Part shown: positions 6,370 through 6,666 of the stretch, one piece after another
Layout: every line of letters begins with the position of its first letter
Position numbering within the stretch: position 1 is the first letter of the stretch
From: Microcaldota archaeon
Lineage (GTDB): Archaea; Micrarchaeota; Micrarchaeia; Anstonellales; VGKX01
Direction of reading: 5' to 3'
Assembly: GCA_021823945.1 (NCBI GenBank)
Contig: JAKALW010000067.1
Coordinates: 1-6,666 of the forward strand
DNA: 6,666 nt
Translations under genes and position numbers: made by a program
Notes under the pieces: generated by a model
What the model was told of the DNA's origin: nothing
Databases searched by the model: none
Seen by the model: only the letters and a program-made list of their open reading frames with translations

Positions 6370-6388
6370 GTTAACATGGTATTGACAG
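6368..6388. promoter_or_regulatory. Diverged second operator copy (site 2)
   Basis: Aligned without gaps to 6334-6354 of site 1, 16 of 21 bases are the same, including GTTAA, ATG and the TGACAG/TAACAG end, though the inverted symmetry is weaker. The copies are in direct orientation with a 34-bp offset, about three helical turns. Site 2 covers the region just upstream of the TATA box, where archaeal TFB makes contact. A protein bound to both copies would bracket the TATA box. Confidence 0.55.
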
Positions 6389-6444
6389 CCCGCGCCGGAA
6401 CCGCAATCCAAGCCGCGCCCTTGCCAATCTCCCTTTGTCACCCG

Positions 6445-6455
6445 CTATTTTTAAC
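6445..6455 (+). promoter_or_regulatory. Candidate TATA box for the rightward gene
   Basis: CTATTTTTAAC is centred about 29 nt before the ATG at 6479. That predicts a transcript starting within a few bases of the ATG, leaderless or nearly so. No Shine-Dalgarno is seen before this ATG, which fits. Confidence 0.45.
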
Positions 6456-6478
6456 TTCCTCTCTTGAAATAAATCCCG

Positions 6479-6666
6479 ATGGCGGGCAAAAACATCGAGG
6501 CGGGCTTCAGGTCGGTCTGCAAAACCCTTTTTGGCAGGGAAGTTGGCGGAATTGCCGACTTTGAGCCATACCTCAAGGAAACGCTTTTCCACTACGCCAT
6601 CTTCCCTTCAGCCAAATCCGGCAAGGGCGTGCCTTTCGACCTGTTTTCAATCTGCGCAAAGCAAAA
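6479..6666 (+). CDS. Unrecognised protein, N-terminal 62 residues (3' end outside window)
   Basis: An open frame starts at ATG 6479 and runs off the window. It begins MAGKNIEAGFRSVCKTLFGR and continues through EVGGIADFEPYLKETLFHYA and a Lys/Gly-rich loop (SAKSGKGVPF) to LFSICAKQ. I do not recognise the family and assign no function. Support for a real gene: an in-frame TAA at 6470-6472 makes this the first possible start, a TATA-like element lies at the right distance, codon use looks like that of the neighbours, and no competing gene fits. There is no signal peptide or membrane helix in the visible part. Two cysteines (residues 14 and 59) are present. It is divergent from the regulator, with 180 bp between the starts, so the operator sites could affect it, though they lie over 90 bp upstream. 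Confidence 0.65.
   Translation, partial: MAGKNIEAGFRSVCKTLFGREVGGIADFEPYLKETLFHYAIFPSAKSGKGVPFDLFSICAKQ

Noticed and set aside
6299..6478. CIRCE element or sigma-70 type promoter
   Set aside because: No TTAGCACTC/GAGTGCTAA and no spaced -35/-10 pair were found; the signals fit TATA-type promoters and an unrelated inverted repeat.
6371..6592. 73-codon minus-strand frame before the regulator
   Set aside because: It covers the start of the rightward gene and the operator region, lacks a plausible promoter and shows no domain.

Overview
The window looks archaeal, probably from a DPANN-type lineage, though the lineage is a guess. The promoters resemble archaeal TATA boxes placed about 24-29 nt before a start codon (leaderless or nearly so) or before a short leader. 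I see no bacterial -35/-10 pairs and no CIRCE element. The DnaK lacks the roughly 24-residue ATPase-domain insert of proteobacterial DnaK, as archaeal and Gram-positive forms do. AGG is a favoured arginine codon in the part of gyrA that is visible. Gyrase A itself is a bacterial-type enzyme that some archaea have acquired.

Layout. Bases 1-788 (+) are the 3' end of gyrA, encoding the last four blades of the DNA-wrapping beta-pinwheel, followed by a terminator-like segment. All the main genes from 888 to 6298 lie on the minus strand. In transcription order they are a winged-helix (ArsR-like) regulator (6298-5798), grpE (5883-5170), dnaK (5067-3181), dnaJ (3072-1951) and a MidA-family SAM-dependent methyltransferase (1907-888). 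The methyltransferase and gyrA converge. At the right edge an unrecognised gene starts at 6479 on the plus strand, divergent from the regulator, and runs out of the window.

How it works together. GrpE, DnaK and DnaJ form the complete Hsp70 folding cycle: nucleotide exchange factor, ATPase and J-protein. The regulator occupies the position that HrcA holds in many bacterial hrcA-grpE-dnaK-dnaJ operons, but it is a different, small winged-helix protein. The 180-bp region upstream of it holds a perfect 9-bp inverted repeat with a 7-bp spacer (6332-6356). A diverged direct copy of it lies 34 bp away (6368-6388), and the best TATA candidate for the regulator lies between the two. I infer an autoregulated chaperone locus in which the regulator blocks the TATA/start-site region. 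An 8-base match to the operator half-site also lies next to a TATA box in front of dnaJ. The regulator reading frame overlaps grpE by 86 nt.

The most interesting part of the window is this regulatory arrangement, an HrcA/CIRCE-like logic built from unrelated parts. Next is the methyltransferase that follows dnaJ. No RNA genes, mobile elements or CRISPR arrays were seen.
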